This document shows, piece by piece, positions 62,604 to 64,000 of a stretch of 64,000 nucleotides of DNA; position 1 is the stretch's first letter; each line of letters begins with the position of its first letter. Location: positions 62,001-126,000 of the forward strand of contig JANPBU010000028.1 in NCBI GenBank assembly GCA_031430595.1, in the 5' to 3' direction. The DNA comes from JANNBN01 sp031430595 (lineage in GTDB: Bacteria; Actinomycetota; Acidimicrobiia; Acidimicrobiales; JANYDT01). The translations under genes and the position numbers were made by a program. The notes under the pieces are model-generated. The model was not told the origin of the DNA. It saw only the letters and a program-made list of their open reading frames with translations, and did not search any database.

Positions 62604-63863
62604 ATGGTTCGGAAGATAATTCACGGTTTCAAGTGGTTACTTCTATCGGTTGCCTGTGGTGTTTCTGCCGGTGTGACTTCGTATATTTTCTTAGTTGGCC
62701 TCGATGTTGTTACCGAAACACGGCTATCGAACACGTGGCTCGTGTACATGTTGCCTATTGCAGCCGGAATAACCGGGCTGGCCTATTACCGCTTGGGAAA
62801 TGAATCGGGTCGGGGAAACGGGCTGATTTTCGAACATCTTCGTTTACCGGTGACTGACCTACCTAAACGTATGGGCGCTTTAGTTCTGGTTGGTTCTTGG
62901 ACGACGCATCTTTTCGGGGGGTCGGCTGGCCGCGAAGGCACTGCGGTGCAACTGGCATATGTAGCTGCCGACCAGATCGCGTTACGAACCCGTTTGCCTG
63001 TTATCGAGCGTCAGCGCCTGCTGATATGTGCCTTTGCTGCAGCGTTCGGGGCTGCCTTTGGGGTTCCTTTTGGCGGGGCCGTATTCGCCCTAGAGGTTCA
63101 GTCGTTCCCCGAAGATACGTCGGTGCGCAGGCGTGCCGCACTTCCGGCGTTGATCGCAGCGCTCGTGGGCGATGGGGTAGTGACGCTTTTCGGGTACGAC
63201 CACCAGCCACCTGCATGGTTGAAGCTCGAACCTTTCCAAGTGGTCGACGTGGGTTCCATGATCAAAGTGGGCGTGTGCGGCATCGTGTTTGGGGTCGTTG
63301 CCACACTGTTTTCGCAGGTGGTCAGTGCAATAAAGAACCTGTCTGTTCGGTTCATGTCGTTCGTGCCGCTTCGCCCCTTCATCGGTGGTTGCGCGATCGT
63401 CGGGTTGTCGCTCATTGTTGGTACTGAAGCGCTCGGTCTGTCTTCGCCTCTACTAGCTTCTGCGCTGGCCGGTCAGTCGGTTGGGTCGTGGGTTTGGTTG
63501 GCGAAGTTTGTCTTTACGGCCATCACGGTAGGTACCGCGATGCCGGGAGGCGAAGTGACACCGTTGTTCATCATCGGTGCAACCTTGGGGGCTGCCCTCG
63601 CTGCGCCACTTGGTCTGCCAATTGCGCTGCTTGCCGGTGTCGGTTTTGTTGCCGTGTTCGCCGGGGCATCTAACACGCCGTTCGCGTGCGTGATTATCGG
63701 AATCGAATTGCTTGGTTGGTTAATCGCTCCGTTGTTGCTGATCGGCTGCGGAATTTCGTATGTGTGCAGCTCACGGCGCGGTATCTATTCAGCGACACGA
63801 CGTCACCGTTTCAAGTTGGTTACCCTTTTGGGTAATCGACTTGTCGTCGGTGCACGACGATAG
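62604..63863 (+). CDS. CLC family channel/antiporter, CLC-F (EriC-F) type
   Basis: A 419-residue CLC protein, short like the fluoride branch. THLFGGSAGREGTAVQL carries the gating Glu in GREGT instead of the chloride-type GREGP, and AMPGGEVTPLFIIGATLG replaces the usual GxFxP; AGASNTPFACVIIGIELLG and RRGIYS end the protein as in EriC-F members. These features suggest F-/H+ exchange rather than chloride transport (established for CLC-F; inferred here). No fluoride riboswitch fits in the short upstream gap, which only offers TAGTAT as a -10. Its end overlaps the convergent transporter by 44 bp. Confidence 0.85.
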   Translation: MVRKIIHGFKWLLLSVACGVSAGVTSYIFLVGLDVVTETRLSNTWLVYMLPIAAGITGLAYYRLGNESGRGNGLIFEHLRLPVTDLPKRMGALVLVGSWTTHLFGGSAGREGTAVQLAYVAADQIALRTRLPVIERQRLLICAFAAAFGAAFGVPFGGAVFALEVQSFPEDTSVRRRAALPALIAALVGDGVVTLFGYDHQPPAWLKLEPFQVVDVGSMIKVGVCGIVFGVVATLFSQVVSAIKNLSVRFMSFVPLRPFIGGCAIVGLSLIVGTEALGLSSPLLASALAGQSVGSWVWLAKFVFTAITVGTAMPGGEVTPLFIIGATLGAALAAPLGLPIALLAGVGFVAVFAGASNTPFACVIIGIELLGWLIAPLLLIGCGISYVCSSRRGIYSATRRHRFKLVTLLGNRLVVGARR

Positions 63864-64000
63864 ACAACATGAGACCGATGATCGTGAAGACAATCGCAAC
63901 GGCGCACGCCAACCGGAAACCAGCAACAATTGCTTGTTGAACATCGCCTGAAACTGCGATTGTTTTGCCGCTCAGAAGCTCTTGTACCGGTTTCACGCTT
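63820..64000 (-). CDS. C-terminal end of a membrane transporter, probably MFS
   Basis: A minus-strand frame enters from the window end and stops at 63820-63822. The last 59 residues are a soluble stretch SVKPVQELLSGKTIAVSGDV, one TM helix (FRLACAVAIVFTIIGLMLSI) and a short basic cytoplasmic tail VVHRQVDYPKG. This fits the last segment of a 14-TM DHA2-type MFS exporter, but too little is present to be certain. Incomplete at the window edge. Confidence 0.55.
   Translation of the reverse strand, partial: SVKPVQELLSGKTIAVSGDVQQAIVAGFRLACAVAIVFTIIGLMLSIVVHRRQVDYPKG

Overview
The window looks like chromosomal DNA of a mid-GC actinobacterium, most likely of the Acidimicrobiia or a close relative. 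This is inferred from a type VII (WXG100/EccC) secretion-type locus, an F420-type LLM oxidoreductase, an MSMEG_1061-type flavoprotein, a PknB-type kinase, an IclR-controlled hut operon and frequent leaderless promoters with a TANNNT box about 6 nt before the ATG. No plasmid, phage, IS or CRISPR signature was seen.

Region 1 (1-1802) holds a DUF2461 gene, an internally deleted TetR remnant and a VOC protein. Region 2 (1857-8409) is histidine utilisation: hutH-hutU-def-hutI on the minus strand with a peptide deformylase inside the operon, and a divergent IclR regulator plus HutD-family gene on the plus strand; an IclR-like palindrome lies between them. Region 3 (8336-11149) is a broken XRE-ATPase-TPR regulator, followed by a LysE exporter.

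Region 4 (11900-35062) is the most unusual part. It is a 23-kb type VII-like locus with five to seven WXG100-like proteins (two carrying long proline-rich tails, one with a dockerin-like motif and one with a glycine-zipper tail), a MoxR / DUF58 / transglutaminase-like / FN3 operon, a Ser/Thr kinase, an FHA-LuxR regulator, and a 1794-residue FHA-EccC ATPase with four P-loops. EccB, EccD, EccE and mycosin genes are absent from the window. The transglutaminase-like protein has lost its catalytic Cys, His and Asp. Six transcription units of the locus carry the same oriented promoter box (consensus about ACTTCTACCGATACCG), five of them 46-49 nt before the start codon. A plausible reading is that the kinase phosphorylates a partner, the FHA-LuxR protein senses phosphothreonine and controls the locus, and the FtsK-type motor exports the WXG proteins.

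Region 5 (35082-48249) has small enzymes, a BMP/NupOPQ-type nucleoside ABC importer, an M16 lipoprotein peptidase, an MMPL transporter, a two-component system and tRNA-Val(GAC). Region 6 (48350-64000) has a PEP-mobile-domain protein, a SnoaL-like protein, GlpD, an EctB-type aminotransferase coupled to an Orn/Lys/Arg-type decarboxylase (possible diaminopropane route), a GGDEF-EAL protein, a DrrAB-type ABC exporter, an LLM oxidoreductase, a DUF4031-GNAT fusion, a PPOX flavoprotein, a second LysE exporter, a CLC-F type channel and the end of a membrane transporter.
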